Positions 1-11,692 are shown, numbered from the stretch's first letter. The stretch: 64,000 nucleotides of DNA from an uncultured Lachnospiraceae bacterium (GCA_950097145.1 CATNCF010000004.1:62001-126000); one strand, 5' to 3'. Numbers and translations are program-made. The notes: generated by a model not told the origin, from the sequence alone.

Positions 1-17
1 GAAATCTCTATATTTTC

Positions 18-413
18 CTACTTTACATGCAGACGAACTAAGGCTTTTTTCAAAGCCATCTCCGCACGGGCCACATCTATTTGTGCACTATGGCTGCGCA
101 AACGCTCCTCTGCACGGGCTTTCGCTGCTTCTGCACGGCCCACATCAATTTCATCCGGCCATTCCGCAATTTCTGCAAGAAAAGTTACCTTCTCTCCAAG
201 AATCTGCACGAACCCCGCGTGAACTGCGGCTTCCTTCTTCCCACCTGGTTCTGTAATGGTCACAATGCCAGGCGCCAGTACAGTGGTCAATGGAATATGG
301 TGCTTATAGACACCCATCTCTCCATCCACGGAAGTAAACTCCACCATGGAAGCTTCCCCTTCATAAAAAATCCTGTCGGGCGTAATAATCTGCAACTGAA
401 AATTTTCTGCCAT
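18..413 (-). CDS. atpC: ATP synthase F1 epsilon subunit
   Basis: This 131-residue protein is the epsilon subunit of the F1 central stalk, which couples rotation to catalysis and can inhibit ATP hydrolysis. The N-terminal beta-sandwich (about residues 1-85) contains the family-typical segments around 'TPDRIFYEGEA' and 'GEMGVYKHH', followed by a C-terminal helical hairpin rich in Ala, Arg and Glu. Length is normal for the family. It is the last gene of the minus-strand atp operon and starts 11 bases after the atpD stop, with a GGGGGTGGA ribosome binding site. Confidence 0.96.
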   Translation of the reverse strand: MAENFQLQIITPDRIFYEGEASMVEFTSVDGEMGVYKHHIPLTTVLAPGIVTITEPGGKKEAAVHAGFVQILGEKVTFLAEIAEWPDEIDVGRAEAAKARAEERLRSHSAQIDVARAEMALKKALVRLHVK

Positions 414-424
414 GTATCCACCCC

Positions 425-1843
<1,419 letters not shown>

Positions 1844-1849
1844 TTATAA

Positions 1850-1928
1850 ACAGAAGAATCATAGGACTCTTCTGTACGGCTGCTCTGCCGCACAAATGTC
1901 TTTTCTCCGGGAGCAGCCTGATAACAGG
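1850..1928 (-). other. structured atpG-atpD intergenic spacer
   Basis: The 135-base gap between atpG and atpD holds perfect inverted repeats: ACAGAAGA (1850-1857) with TCTTCTGT (1868-1875), GGCTGCTC (1878-1885) with GAGCAGCC (1911-1918), and CCTG/CAGG around 1917-1928. The last two overlap and are mutually exclusive. No T-run follows, so it is not an obvious terminator. The other junctions from atpB to atpC are 45 bases or shorter, apart from about 100 bases between atpE and atpB. A role as a processing, stability or beta-subunit stoichiometry element is inference. Confidence 0.45.
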
Positions 1929-1951
1929 CGGTGTTCTAAAATGCCAGGCAT

Positions 1952-2809
1952 TTAAGATATCGCCTCCGCGCCAGCAATAATTTCCGTAAGCTCCTGTGTA
2001 ATAGAGCCCTGGCGCGCTCTGTTATATTTCAATGTCAAATCACTAATCATTTCATCCGCATTGCTTGTGGCTGAGTCCATTGCCTGCATTCTGGCTCCGT
2101 TCTCACTTGCCACCGCCTCCACCAGCGCTCCGTAAAAAAGGCTGGTCATATACTTGGGAATGATCAGATCTAACGCTTCTTCTTCATTGGGTTCGTAATT
2201 CATCAGCACATTGCTGTCCGCCTCTTTCAGCTCCGCTTCGTCAAATTCCACTGGAAGCAGTTTCATCAGTGTAGGCTGATGGCTTACCGTATTCTTGAAA
2301 TGTGTATAGGCAAGATAAATTTCTCCTATCTCACCTTTGCTGAATGCCTCCAAAACCTCTTTGCAGATCATGGAAGCGTCATCATAGGAGGGACTCTCAA
2401 TCACGTCAGAATAATCTGCCTTAATCTCATAGCCCTTCCGCACCAGAAGCTCCTTTGCCTTGCGTCCGATCATGTAAACCTGGACATCTTCCTTTGCCAT
2501 GCCGCTTCCTGTAATTAATTTTACCACGTTGGCATTATAGCCGCCTGCAAGCCCCCGGTTGGAGGCAATGGTAATAACAGCCTTTTTCTGTGAGTTTCCC
2601 GGCTTTAAATAAGGGTGGTTCAGGCTGCCGCTCCTGGCAAGCATGGAAGTTACTGTCTGGTACATATGGTTAAAATATGGATTGGACTGCTCTGCACGGT
2701 TCCGCGCCTTCTGCAGTTTCACCGTAGAAACAAGCTTCATGGCTTTTGTGATCTGCTGCGTACTCTGTATGCTGCCTTTTCTTCGTTTAATGTCCCTCAT
2801 GGACGCCAT
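1952..2809 (-). CDS. atpG: ATP synthase F1 gamma subunit
   Basis: The gamma subunit (285 residues) is the rotating central shaft of F1. It begins with the family-typical 'MASMRDIKRRKGSI' stretch and 'TQQITKAMKLVST' and ends with the conserved C-terminal helix containing 'YNRARQGSITQELTEI'. The length is typical. It starts 19 bases after atpA with an AGGTGG ribosome binding site. It belongs to the minus-strand atp operon and works with epsilon and the c-ring as the rotor. Confidence 0.96.
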   Translation of the reverse strand: MASMRDIKRRKGSIQSTQQITKAMKLVSTVKLQKARNRAEQSNPYFNHMYQTVTSMLARSGSLNHPYLKPGNSQKKAVITIASNRGLAGGYNANVVKLITGSGMAKEDVQVYMIGRKAKELLVRKGYEIKADYSDVIESPSYDDASMICKEVLEAFSKGEIGEIYLAYTHFKNTVSHQPTLMKLLPVEFDEAELKEADSNVLMNYEPNEEEALDLIIPKYMTSLFYGALVEAVASENGARMQAMDSATSNADEMISDLTLKYNRARQGSITQELTEIIAGAEAIS

Positions 2810-2827
2810 AATGATTCACCACCTGTT

Positions 2828-4882
<2,055 letters not shown>

Positions 4883-4895
<13 letters not shown>

Positions 4896-5398
4896 GTACT
4901 CTCACCTATTTCTTTCAATGTCTCTTCTACCAGCGTATCCTGGATAGACGTATCAATAGAAGCTGCAACTACTTTGCCAGCCATCATGGAGGCAATGGCA
5001 ACCATTTCCTGTTTTGCCTCGTCCATCACGCGCTTTTTCTCCAACAAGGCTTCCTCATTGGCACGCTTGATGATTCTGGCTGCCTCTTCTTTCGCCTCAT
5101 CTACAATCCGGGCTTCGTTTTTCAAAGCCTTCTGGCGGGCCTCACTTAAAATTTCCTCAGCTTCTTTCTCAATGCCCTTAAGCTTTTGATCGTATTCTTC
5201 CTTAACGGCAGAAGCTTCCTCTCTGTCCTTACGGGCCGTATCAATATCATTTTTGATGCGTTCCTGTCTGTCCTTTAACATCTTCTTTGCTGGATTAAAC
5301 AGAAAATAGGACATTAAAGTAAACAGAAACAGTATGGCAAGCACAGCAAGAATGGTGTCCTGCAGCAACTGAGGGTTTAAGCCAAATAACTGTTCCAA
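4883..5398 (-). CDS. atpF: ATP synthase F0 b subunit
   Basis: Subunit b (171 residues) forms the peripheral stalk. It has one N-terminal membrane helix (about residues 13-33), then a long charged coiled coil rich in Lys, Glu and Arg with 'NPAKKMLKDRQERI' at its start. The start codon is TTG, chosen by an AGGAGG ribosome binding site. It lies between atpE and atpH in the operon. Confidence 0.94.
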
Positions 5399-5442
5399 GG
5401 CCGGACCTCCTTTCTAGAGATTATTAAGTTATGTCCTGCGCC

Positions 5443-5721
<279 letters not shown>

Positions 5722-5802
5722 TCATAAAATATTTTCTTATTTTCTTAAAAATTCCTAATGCATCATACCGCTCATTTTCAAACTAAGTAAACGATATATA
5801 CA

Positions 5803-6537
5803 TTAGTCTTCCCCACCAATGGCATTACTGATATATGTCATGGTCAGCATACAGAACACATAGGTCTGGATACATCCAGAAAATACATCAAAATACGCGT
5901 GTAATGCGCCTGGCCAGAAATACGCAATCTTTGCCAAAAGGGAATAAATCAGCGCCATGATAATTGTTCCCGACAAAATATTTGCGAATAGACGCAACGA
6001 TAGGGAAATTGGCACTGCAAGTTCGCTGATTACGTTGATTGGAAACCATATCGGCAGCCATGGCGGCAGCGGGGAACACATATCTGTCCAGATTTCTTTT
6101 GGTGTCTGATATTTAAACTGATTATAATGAATCAGAATAAAACTCAGTAATGCCAGCGGAAGTGTCACACCATAGTCCGCTGTAGGCGGACGCAGGCCAA
6201 ACAATCCGGAAAGATTGGAAACCAATATAAAAATAAAGATTGTTCCAATGTAATTGACAAATTTATCACCGCTTTTACCCATAACTCCGTGAACCATTTT
6301 GTCCAGCAGTTCCACAATCAGCTCTACCACATTCTGGAATCCGGTGGGAATCTCTGAAGCATGTTTCATGGCACGGTTCGCCGCAATGGAAAACCCTGTC
6401 AATACCAGTATCACAATCAGCAGACACACATGGGTGGTGGTGATCCAGAACGTATGCCCGAACAATTCATAGGAAAAAAGTCCGTGCACCATAATATCAA
6501 TATCTGAACTGGAAGACAGTAAAATCGTACCTTGCAC
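5803..6537 (-). CDS. atpB: ATP synthase F0 a subunit
   Basis: Subunit a (244 residues) is the membrane stator that provides the ion half-channels beside the c-ring. It is strongly hydrophobic with about six helices. The conserved helix carrying the essential Arg reads 'SLSLRLFANILSGTII', and the C-terminal helix 'YVFCMLTMTYISNAI' is also conserved. The start is a GTG with a perfect AAGGAGGTGA ribosome binding site. It is followed by atpE. Confidence 0.95.
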   Translation of the reverse strand: MQGTILLSSSSDIDIMVHGLFSYELFGHTFWITTTHVCLLIVILVLTGFSIAANRAMKHASEIPTGFQNVVELIVELLDKMVHGVMGKSGDKFVNYIGTIFIFILVSNLSGLFGLRPPTADYGVTLPLALLSFILIHYNQFKYQTPKEIWTDMCSPLPPWLPIWFPINVISELAVPISLSLRLFANILSGTIIMALIYSLLAKIAYFWPGALHAYFDVFSGCIQTYVFCMLTMTYISNAIGGED

Positions 6538-6559
6538 TCTCTCACCTCCTTCACAATTT

Positions 6560-6602
6560 TGTTATTCCCGCGCAGGTCAAATACCCTGTTGCTTGCAGCG
6601 GG
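6560..6602. repeat. dispersed REP-like repeat, copy A (atpI-atpB gap)
   Basis: The stretch TGTTATTCCCGCG, then GGTCAAATACCC (6575-6586) and GCTTGC-GC-GGG (6591-6602), recurs in the same order at 7033-7126. It sits between atpI and atpB. On the minus strand it can be read as an 'A-S-R-V-F-D-L-R-G' peptide, but no start or coding context supports a gene. Confidence 0.5.
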
Positions 6603-6613
6603 ATTTTTGCTTT

Positions 6614-7015
6614 TCATGCAGATTTTTTCTGTATCCGCAAAAAAAATTTATGGAGAAAGGGCTGCAAATAAGCAGATATTTTAAGCCCCATCAAGCCCAA
6701 AAACATAGCAAGCAAATTACCTGCTTTAAAATACCAGACGCCTATAAAAGCCCCCACTGCCACTACATAACGGAGCACGGACCACAGACCTGTCCGTACC
6801 GCAGTTCCTCTGGCAGCCATGGCATCCACTGCATCCAGGATTACCACCGCCATATTAACCGCCATCCCCATAGCCAGTACGACTCCAATCCAAAGACCTA
6901 AGGAATACTGCTGTTTATCAGCCACAAACCACATGCCTGTAAGCTGCAGTACAATCCCGTACAGCAGGATTCCCGCCAGAAGCTCTGGCAGAACCGGGTT
7001 AATTCTTCTCAGCAT
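6614..7015 (-). CDS. atpI: ATP synthase subunit I (AtpI-like)
   Basis: This 133-residue protein has four predicted membrane helices, in the pattern of the ATP synthase I family (chaperone for c-ring assembly and Mg2+/Ca2+ uptake in related systems). Sequence similarity is judged by pattern and position: between atpZ and atpB, on the same strand. The GGAG ribosome binding site lies just before the ATG. The C-terminus 'FFLRIQKKSA' is basic and probably cytoplasmic. Confidence 0.8.
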   Translation of the reverse strand: MLRRINPVLPELLAGILLYGIVLQLTGMWFVADKQQYSLGLWIGVVLAMGMAVNMAVVILDAVDAMAARGTAVRTGLWSVLRYVVAVGAFIGVWYFKAGNLLAMFLGLMGLKISAYLQPFLHKFFLRIQKKSA

Positions 7016-7032
7016 GGTTTAACTCCTTTCCC

Positions 7033-7126
7033 TGTTATTCCCGCGGGCAATGAGCCAAGCAGCCACGCTTGCGCGGATATTTTGCGAATGCCGCGAGGGT
7101 CAAATACCCCGCGGCTTGCTGCTGGG
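7033..7126. repeat. dispersed REP-like repeat, copy B (atpZ-atpI region)
   Basis: This is the second copy of the repeat seen at 6560-6602, with TGTTATTCCCGCG at 7033-7045, GGTCAAATACCC at 7098-7109 and GCTTGCTGCTGGG at 7114-7126. A roughly 50-base GC-rich insert separates the first block from the others. The atpZ stop codon (7100-7102) lies inside the repeat, so the repeat supplies the last residues of AtpZ. Confidence 0.5.
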
Positions 7127-7459
7127 CATTTGACTGCTCTGGTCTCTGTCCATAGAGGTATGTCCCTTAAAGTGATCTGTGTTATCACGCTGGTCTGTGT
7201 TCTTACACTGTGTTCCGTAAATAGAAGGAACTTTGGCAGAAACCGCATCTTTTTCATAGATCTTTTTTGCCATGATAAAAATATTGCGAAACCCTGCCAG
7301 AGCGCCTATGAGAAACAGAGGAATCACAATCCACTCCACAGAAAACTTCCTGCCCAGATAAACGCCTGCAATTGTGCATAAAAAAATAGGCACCAGCATG
7401 TTAATTCCAAACTGCGTAATCAAAGCCAATGAGCGGTATACGCTTTTGTCATATTTCAC
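7100..7459 (-). CDS. atpZ: AtpZ/AtpI-type membrane protein
   Basis: This is a small two-helix membrane protein of the AtpZ family, which opens atp operons and assists F0 assembly or Mg2+ supply. Helices lie at about residues 8-30 and 40-60, with 'ALITQFGINMLVPIFL' and 'PLFLIGALAGF'. I choose the GTG at 7459 (119 residues) because AGGAGG lies 8 bases upstream; a GTG at 7468 overlaps that site. The polar C-terminal tail after residue 72 is unlike the family and runs into a dispersed repeat, so it looks acquired. Confidence 0.78.
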   Translation of the reverse strand: MKYDKSVYRSLALITQFGINMLVPIFLCTIAGVYLGRKFSVEWIVIPLFLIGALAGFRNIFIMAKKIYEKDAVSAKVPSIYGTQCKNTDQRDNTDHFKGHTSMDRDQSSQMPSSKPRGI

Positions 7460-7522
7460 ACAAGGCACCTCCTAGTTAATTTTTGCGGAAACTTCTAAAA
7501 TTAATATTCCCTATATGGAGAT

Positions 7523-7551
7523 ATTATATCTATTTTTTACAGAAATGTCCA
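7523..7551 (-). promoter_or_regulatory. sigma-A-type promoter of the atp operon
   Basis: On the minus strand a -35 TGGACA (7546-7551) is followed after 17 bases by a perfect -10 TATAAT (7523-7528). It lies about 65 bases upstream of the atpZ start and faces the whole atp operon. Confidence 0.75.
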
Positions 7552-7607
7552 TTGCTTCCTGAAAGATTTTACAATAAATGGTACAATCTTAATTTTTTTA
7601 CAGAACA

Positions 7608-7632
7608 GAGAATTCGGCTCTGCCGGATTCTC
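7608..7632. other. inverted repeat between operons
   Basis: GAGAATTCGGC (7608-7618) pairs with GCCGGATTCTC (7622-7632), with one G-T pair and a three-base loop. No T-run follows on either strand. It sits just downstream of a clear terminator on the minus strand and may be a remnant of the same stem-loop family, since both contain GAATCC/GGATTC. Confidence 0.45.
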
Positions 7633-7669
7633 CACCTGCGGCGGTCTGCATATGCGTTCCTATGATGTG

Positions 7670-7696
7670 AAAAAGAATCCTGCCTTGCAGGATTCT
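7670..7696 (-). terminator. rho-independent terminator of the tsaC-upp operon
   Basis: A perfect 10-bp stem, AGAATCCTGC/GCAGGATTCT with a three-base loop, is followed on the minus strand by five Ts. It lies 34 bases after the stop of the 53-residue small gene and before the atp promoter. Confidence 0.8.
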
Positions 7697-7729
7697 CCGC
7701 TGCTGCATTTGTCCAAAAGGCTTTTTGTC

Positions 7730-7891
7730 TTATTTTACCTCAGAATAATCAATACCAACACTTGACAGTTTCACTTTTGCAATTCTTATCTGGTAATCCA
7801 GCTCTTTGTTTTCGCCAGTTTCACAAGCCTTTATTCTCATTAAATCAACAAATCTGTCTATTGCCACTGCTTTCTGCTCCTCTAAATTCAT
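7730..7891 (-). CDS. small hypothetical protein, 53 residues
   Basis: This is a short open frame with a good ribosome binding site (AGGAG, 6-7 bases before the ATG). The product begins MNLEEQKAVA and ends GIDYSEVK. It is acidic to neutral, helical by composition and has no membrane segment; one Cys is at residue 23. It lies 60 bases after the dCMP deaminase gene on the same strand and directly before a strong terminator, so it is probably the last gene of the operon. I do not recognise the family. Confidence 0.6.
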   Translation of the reverse strand: MNLEEQKAVAIDRFVDLMRIKACETGENKELDYQIRIAKVKLSSVGIDYSEVK

Positions 7892-7951
7892 GAAACCACT
7901 CCTGCCTTTAACGTTCAGCGCATAAGTTGTCTTTTATTCCATATTTTCTGC

Positions 7952-8437
7952 CTACAAAATCATCTTCACTTCCCGGTTGGTATGCGTATACTGATAATAC
8001 CGGACGCCCGCCGCATCCATCATCCGCTTTGACGCAATCACAGAAGGCGTATCTTTATATTTATCACTATCATAAATTACCGTCTTGATCCCTGCCTGAA
8101 TAATGGCTTTGGCGCACTCGTTACATGGAAACAGGGATACATAAAGCTTGGCTCCCTCTAAACTTCCGCCTCGGTAATTCAAAATCGCATTCAATTCGCT
8201 GTGAGTGGTATAAAGATATTTATTTTCCAGAGGTTCACCCTCCCGTTCCCAGGGAAATTCGTCATCTGAACAGCCTATGGGAAACCCATTGTAACCCATG
8301 GACAAAATCTTATTATCCTGGCTCACAATACAGGCTCCCACTTGAGTGCCTGGATCTTTGGAGCGCATTGCTGAAAGCATCGCCACTCCCATAAAATATT
8401 CATCCCACGTGATATAATCCTGTCTTTTCTGGCTCAT
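7952..8437 (-). CDS. dCMP/deoxycytidylate deaminase (ComEB family)
   Basis: This zinc-dependent deaminase probably converts dCMP to dUMP for thymidylate synthesis. Zinc and proton-shuttle motifs are visible: 'HSELNAI' (His ligand and catalytic Glu) and 'PCNECAKAI' (two Cys ligands). The HSE form replaces the more usual HAE. I choose the ATG at 8437 (161 residues), preceded by AAGGAAGAGG; a GTG at 8467 overlaps the upp stop codon. It lies directly downstream of upp, which fits a pyrimidine salvage pair. Confidence 0.9.
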   Translation of the reverse strand: MSQKRQDYITWDEYFMGVAMLSAMRSKDPGTQVGACIVSQDNKILSMGYNGFPIGCSDDEFPWEREGEPLENKYLYTTHSELNAILNYRGGSLEGAKLYVSLFPCNECAKAIIQAGIKTVIYDSDKYKDTPSVIASKRMMDAAGVRYYQYTHTNREVKMIL

Positions 8438-8466
8438 GCCTCTTCCTTTCTCAAGATGAAATCTCA

Positions 8467-9096
8467 CTATTGTGTGCCAAAAATACGATCTCCTGCGTCT
8501 CCCAGCCCAGGAACAATATAACCGTGGTCATTTAATTTCTCGTCCAAAGCCCCAATATAAATATCTACGTCTGGGTGCGCTTCCTCCATGGCTTTCACAC
8601 CTTCCGGCGCTGCAATCACACACATGAAATGAATGTTTCTCACTCCCCTGTCCTTCAGCATACGGATAGCCGCCACTGCCGATCCTCCGGTTGCCAGCAT
8701 AGGGTCAACTACAAACACTTCACGTTCTGCACAATCTTCCGGCAATTTGCAATAGTACTCCACTGGTTCCAGAGATTCCGGATCACGGTATAATCCAATA
8801 TGCCCCACTTTTGCCGCGGGAATCATGGTGAGCATACCCTCCACCATACCAAGCCCCGCCCGCAGAATTGGAACCACAGCAAGTTTTTTCCCTTTTAATT
8901 CTTTTACACTTGTCCTGCAGATAGGCGTCTCAATTTCGATATCTGCCAGCTCCAGTTCCCTGGTTGCCTCATAACACATCAGCATAGCAATCTCGCTTAC
9001 AATGCCCCGAAAATCCTTAGATCCTGTTGTAGTTCTCCGAATCCAGCCAATTTTGTGCTGAATCAGAGGATGTTCCATTACTTTTAATTTTCCCAT
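8467..9096 (-). CDS. upp: uracil phosphoribosyltransferase
   Basis: This 209-residue cytoplasmic enzyme makes UMP from uracil and PRPP. The PRPP-binding motif '[11 protein letters not shown]' is visible, as are the '[12 protein letters not shown]' segment and the uracil-binding C-terminus '[16 protein letters not shown]'. Length and ends are normal. The AGGAGAAGAATGAT ribosome binding region overlaps the end of the upstream phosphatase-like gene by position (1-base gap), so translation is probably coupled. Confidence 0.97.
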   Translation of the reverse strand: MGKLKVMEHPLIQHKIGWIRRTTTGSKDFRGIVSEIAMLMCYEATRELELADIEIETPICRTSVKELKGKKLAVVPILRAGLGMVEGMLTMIPAAKVGHIGLYRDPESLEPVEYYCKLPEDCAEREVFVVDPMLATGGSAVAAIRMLKDRGVRNIHFMCVIAAPEGVKAMEEAHPDVDIYIGALDEKLNDHGYIVPGLGDAGDRIFGTQ

Positions 9097-9097
9097 A

Positions 9098-9559
9098 TCA
9101 TTCTTCTCCTTCGTTGATAAGTTTCACCAATTTTTGTATCGTCTTATTCAAGGTTTCATAACAAAGCCCATAGGACTGCAGACTGCCCCCATAGGGATTT
9201 AAAATTTCCAGTTCATCCCCCACTAATTCTGTCAGAACTTCTACATCTGCCTGAACTGCTGTTCGAAACTCTTCCAAAAGCTTCTCCTTCTGCTCTGCCT
9301 CCATGGTGAGAATTAAATTTCCTTCCGAAAGATCATTTTCTTCAAGCTGGCAGGACATTTTCTCATCCATATTAATGCCGTTGCTGATAAGAACCGCCTC
9401 CGCCTTTTGGTTCAATGGTTCGGGAAAAAGTACAATCAGCCCCCTGCTCTCAATTTCCAATGGATATCTCAGCGTATATTCCTTCATAATAGCTTCCGCC
9501 ATAGGCGCCCTGGTGGTACCATTTTCACACACAAAAATTATTTTTCTGTATTGCTTCAT
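9098..9559 (-). CDS. low-molecular-weight phosphatase-like protein with altered acid residue
   Basis: The protein resembles low-Mr protein tyrosine/arginine phosphatases (YwlE group). The phosphate loop CENGTTR (C-X5-R) is intact near the N-terminus. The C-terminal loop that normally reads D-P-[YF]-G-G, with the general acid Asp, reads NPYGG here. Activity may therefore be weak or altered. I choose the ATG at 9559 (153 residues) because GGAGG lies 8 bases upstream. The position between tsaC and upp is the usual one for ywlE homologues in Firmicutes. Confidence 0.82.
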   Translation of the reverse strand: MKQYRKIIFVCENGTTRAPMAEAIMKEYTLRYPLEIESRGLIVLFPEPLNQKAEAVLISNGINMDEKMSCQLEENDLSEGNLILTMEAEQKEKLLEEFRTAVQADVEVLTELVGDELEILNPYGGSLQSYGLCYETLNKTIQKLVKLINEGEE

Positions 9560-9580
9560 TTTTGCCGCCTCCATCCTTCT

Positions 9581-10630
9581 CTACACTTCAATCATCTTCT
9601 GCCCGGCTGCTTTTAACAAGCGGTTCATAATTGCCTGTCCAATTCCAGGAGCTGAAAAGCTCTCAGAATATATCACATCCACATCCTGCTGGTCAAATTC
9701 CCTTAATATCTTATATAGATGCTGTGCTATGGTATCCGCGTCACTTCTTGTCCCAATACTTTTGACGATTCCATACCGATAATGCCCGCAGCTTTCATCC
9801 GTTCCAATCACCCCCGCAGTTTTCCCGGATTCCGCTGCCTGATGAGCCAGATCATTGATTTTTTCCAACACCTTTTCCCGTGCCCCGTTTACCAGAATCA
9901 ATTCTGCTCTGGGCGCATAATGTTTATATTTCATCCCTGGAGCCCTGGGATGAGCACTGGGGTTTACTTCAATACCCGGGTCAATTCTCACTTCTCCAAT
10001 CACATCCCGGAGCATATCTATTGTAATAGCTCCGGGCCTCAGCACCATGGGAATCCCCCCAGACAAATCTACAATGGTTGATTCAATGCCAATTCCCACT
10101 GCCCCGCCGTCGAGAATCAATGGAATCCGGCCGTCCATATCCTCCGCCACATGCTCCGCCAAAGTTGGACTGGGCCTGCCGGAAGTATTAGCGCTGGGCG
10201 CTGCAATATATCCTCCCGCCGCCCGTATCAAAGCCAGCGCTACAGGATGATTGGGCATTCGGACAGCCACTGTCTGCAGACCTCCTGTAGTCTCTAAGGG
10301 AACCCTTCCACTTTTTGCAAAAATCATGGTCAACGGCCCCGGCCAGAAATGTTCCGCCAGTTTTTCTGCTTTTGTCGGCACATGCAGCACAATTTTCTCT
10401 AATGCTTCCATATCGGCAATATGTATAATGAGCGGGTTGTCTGACGGACGTCCCTTTGCCTCATAAATTTTCCTCGAAGCTTCTGGATTCAATGCATCTG
10501 CTCCTAAGCCGTATACGGTCTCTGTCGGGAATGCAGCCAATCCTCCTTCCCGGATGATTTTTCCCGCTGCATCTATAATATCCATATTCGTTCTTTTGTT
10601 TTCTGTAATAATTTCTACAATCGTCTTCAT
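9581..10630 (-). CDS. tsaC: threonylcarbamoyl-AMP synthase (Sua5/YwlC type)
   Basis: This enzyme makes threonylcarbamoyl-AMP from threonine, bicarbonate and ATP for t6A modification of tRNA position 37. The YrdC domain (about residues 18-205) shows 'FPTETVYGLGADA', 'KGRPSDNPLIIHI' and 'PSANTSGRPSPT'. The longer Sua5-type C-terminal domain (about residues 230-349) is present, giving the usual 350-residue length. It opens the operon with the phosphatase, upp and dCMP deaminase genes. Confidence 0.95.
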   Translation of the reverse strand: MKTIVEIITENKRTNMDIIDAAGKIIREGGLAAFPTETVYGLGADALNPEASRKIYEAKGRPSDNPLIIHIADMEALEKIVLHVPTKAEKLAEHFWPGPLTMIFAKSGRVPLETTGGLQTVAVRMPNHPVALALIRAAGGYIAAPSANTSGRPSPTLAEHVAEDMDGRIPLILDGGAVGIGIESTIVDLSGGIPMVLRPGAITIDMLRDVIGEVRIDPGIEVNPSAHPRAPGMKYKHYAPRAELILVNGAREKVLEKINDLAHQAAESGKTAGVIGTDESCGHYRYGIVKSIGTRSDADTIAQHLYKILREFDQQDVDVIYSESFSAPGIGQAIMNRLLKAAGQKMIEV

Positions 10631-10668
10631 TTCATTACCTGTTTTATTTATTGTTTCTGATAAGCCAT

Positions 10669-10696
10669 ATTATATCACATTCCCAAAACTTAGCAA
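10669..10696 (-). promoter_or_regulatory. sigma-A-type promoter of the tsaC operon
   Basis: On the minus strand a -35 TTGCTA (10691-10696) is followed after 16 bases by a perfect -10 TATAAT (10669-10674). The tsaC start is about 38 bases downstream. Confidence 0.6.
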
Positions 10697-10716
10697 CCAC
10701 TACATTTTGGGGCACA

Positions 10717-11325
10717 TCACTGCGCCCCTGTCGTTTCCTGTCCCTTGTCTGTACTTTTTAAATTCAAATATTCCATAATTCCTGATTTTACGGCTTCTGC
10801 AACCTTTTTTTGGTATTCTTCTGTTACCAATAAATCTGCCTCCTGTGAATTGCTTAAAAATCCACATTCCACAATCACCGTAGGAGAAGGGGTTTTTTTC
10901 AACAGGAAATAACTTTCATTTGCTTTTGCCTGTCTGTGATTCTGCGGATCTAACTGCTGAACCAGCGTTTTCTGCAGTGTTTCTGCCAGATCTTTCCCCT
11001 CGTCCGACTGGCCATAATAAAAAACCTGCGCCCCCTTCACCGATTCCTCCGGGTAACTATTTTGATGTATGCTCACGGTAAATACTGGCTTAGCCTCCGT
11101 TATTATCTCGCATCGCCTGCGCATATCCTCTACTTTTTTGTTCTTGGACGACTCCTGGTACAAACCCCCGTCGTCTGTCCTGGTCATGATAATTTTAATT
11201 CCTTCATTTGTAAGTAATTTTTCTAATTCTTTGGCAATTTTTAAGTTAATTTCTTTTTCCTTTGCTTTGTTAATACCGATTTTTCCTGGATCATCCCCTC
11301 CATGTGCCGGATAATATATGCGCAC
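10717..11325 (-). CDS. cwlD: cwlD, 3' part: N-acetylmuramoyl-L-alanine amidase cut by an intervening element
   Basis: This is the C-terminal four-fifths of an amidase_3-family enzyme of CwlD type, which removes peptide side chains so that muramic-delta-lactam can form in spore cortex. From 'HGGDDPGKIG' onward it is a normal amidase: zinc ligands and catalytic residues are visible as 'KEKEINL', 'VSIHQNS' and 'IVECGFLSN'. The first ten residues (11325-11305) come from the intervening element; the genuine cwlD sequence starts at the CAT codon at 11304-11302. The missing N-terminus, with signal anchor and 'IVIDAGHGG', lies at 13855-13994. Joining the two gives 240 codons, the normal CwlD length. 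Confidence 0.85.
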   Translation of the reverse strand: MRIYYPAHGGDDPGKIGINKAKEKEINLKIAKELEKLLTNEGIKIIMTRTDDGGLYQESSKNKKVEDMRRRCEIITEAKPVFTVSIHQNSYPEESVKGAQVFYYGQSDEGKDLAETLQKTLVQQLDPQNHRQAKANESYFLLKKTPSPTVIVECGFLSNSQEADLLVTEEYQKKVAEAVKSGIMEYLNLKSTDKGQETTGAQ

Positions 11326-11525
11326 CTACTATGCTTAGTCTGCATTAAAATTGCAATTCTCTCTTTACCCTGGTATTTTGTATGTGCCGCTATAAAAAGA
11401 TCTTTTATTTTTGAGACATATTCTGACAAAAGTTTTCTTTGGTTTCCTACCCTGTCACTTTCTTCTTTATCTCCATCTTCCCTTGACAGCCTGATAAAAA
11501 CAGCCGCACAAAATAATTTTGCCAT
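11241..11525 (-). pseudogene. truncated large serine recombinase (N-terminal remnant)
   Basis: The first 46 or so residues match the start of a resolvase-type catalytic domain of large serine recombinases: 'AAVFIRLSREDGDKEES' with the nucleophile Ser in 'RLS', then 'GNQRKLLSEYVS'. After about residue 46 similarity stops and the frame runs out of phase into cwlD, ending after 94 residues. The recombinase body and DNA-binding domain are missing. An AGGTGAG ribosome binding site remains. Its place next to one element end fits the recombinase that once moved the element. Confidence 0.7.
11300..11327 (-). repeat. attachment junction (element arm plus cwlD 3' side)
   Basis: On the minus strand the element arm GCGCATATATTATCCG (11309-11324) leads to GCACATGG and then cwlD. 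Paired with the arm at the other end, CGGATATTAATTGCGC, it forms an imperfect inverted repeat (13 of 16 positions) around an 8-base centre, GCACATGG. This is the form of a serine-integrase attP site. Confidence 0.6.
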
Positions 11526-11629
11526 GTTCTCACCTGTCAGACTGCTGCAGATGGGACTTTATAATATGGCGATCAGTTGTTACTTATAAATAATTACCAA
11601 AAAAACACCATAAAATATTTATTTTTTTA

Positions 11630-11658
11630 TTGTATTAGCCAAAAAAGAGTAATATAAT
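11630..11658 (+). promoter_or_regulatory. promoter of the element-borne chemoreceptor
   Basis: A -35 TTGTAT (11630-11635) and a perfect -10 TATAAT (11653-11658) are separated by 17 bases. The chemoreceptor start is 35 bases downstream, with a GGGAGG ribosome binding site at 11681-11686. Confidence 0.75.
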
Positions 11659-11692
11659 AAAAAAAGGAGAAATAGATATCGGGAGGATTATT

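Noticed and set aside
7009-7257. 82-codon frame between atpI and atpZ containing 'GVFDPRG'
   Set aside because: Lies within atpZ and the dispersed repeat; no ribosome binding site.
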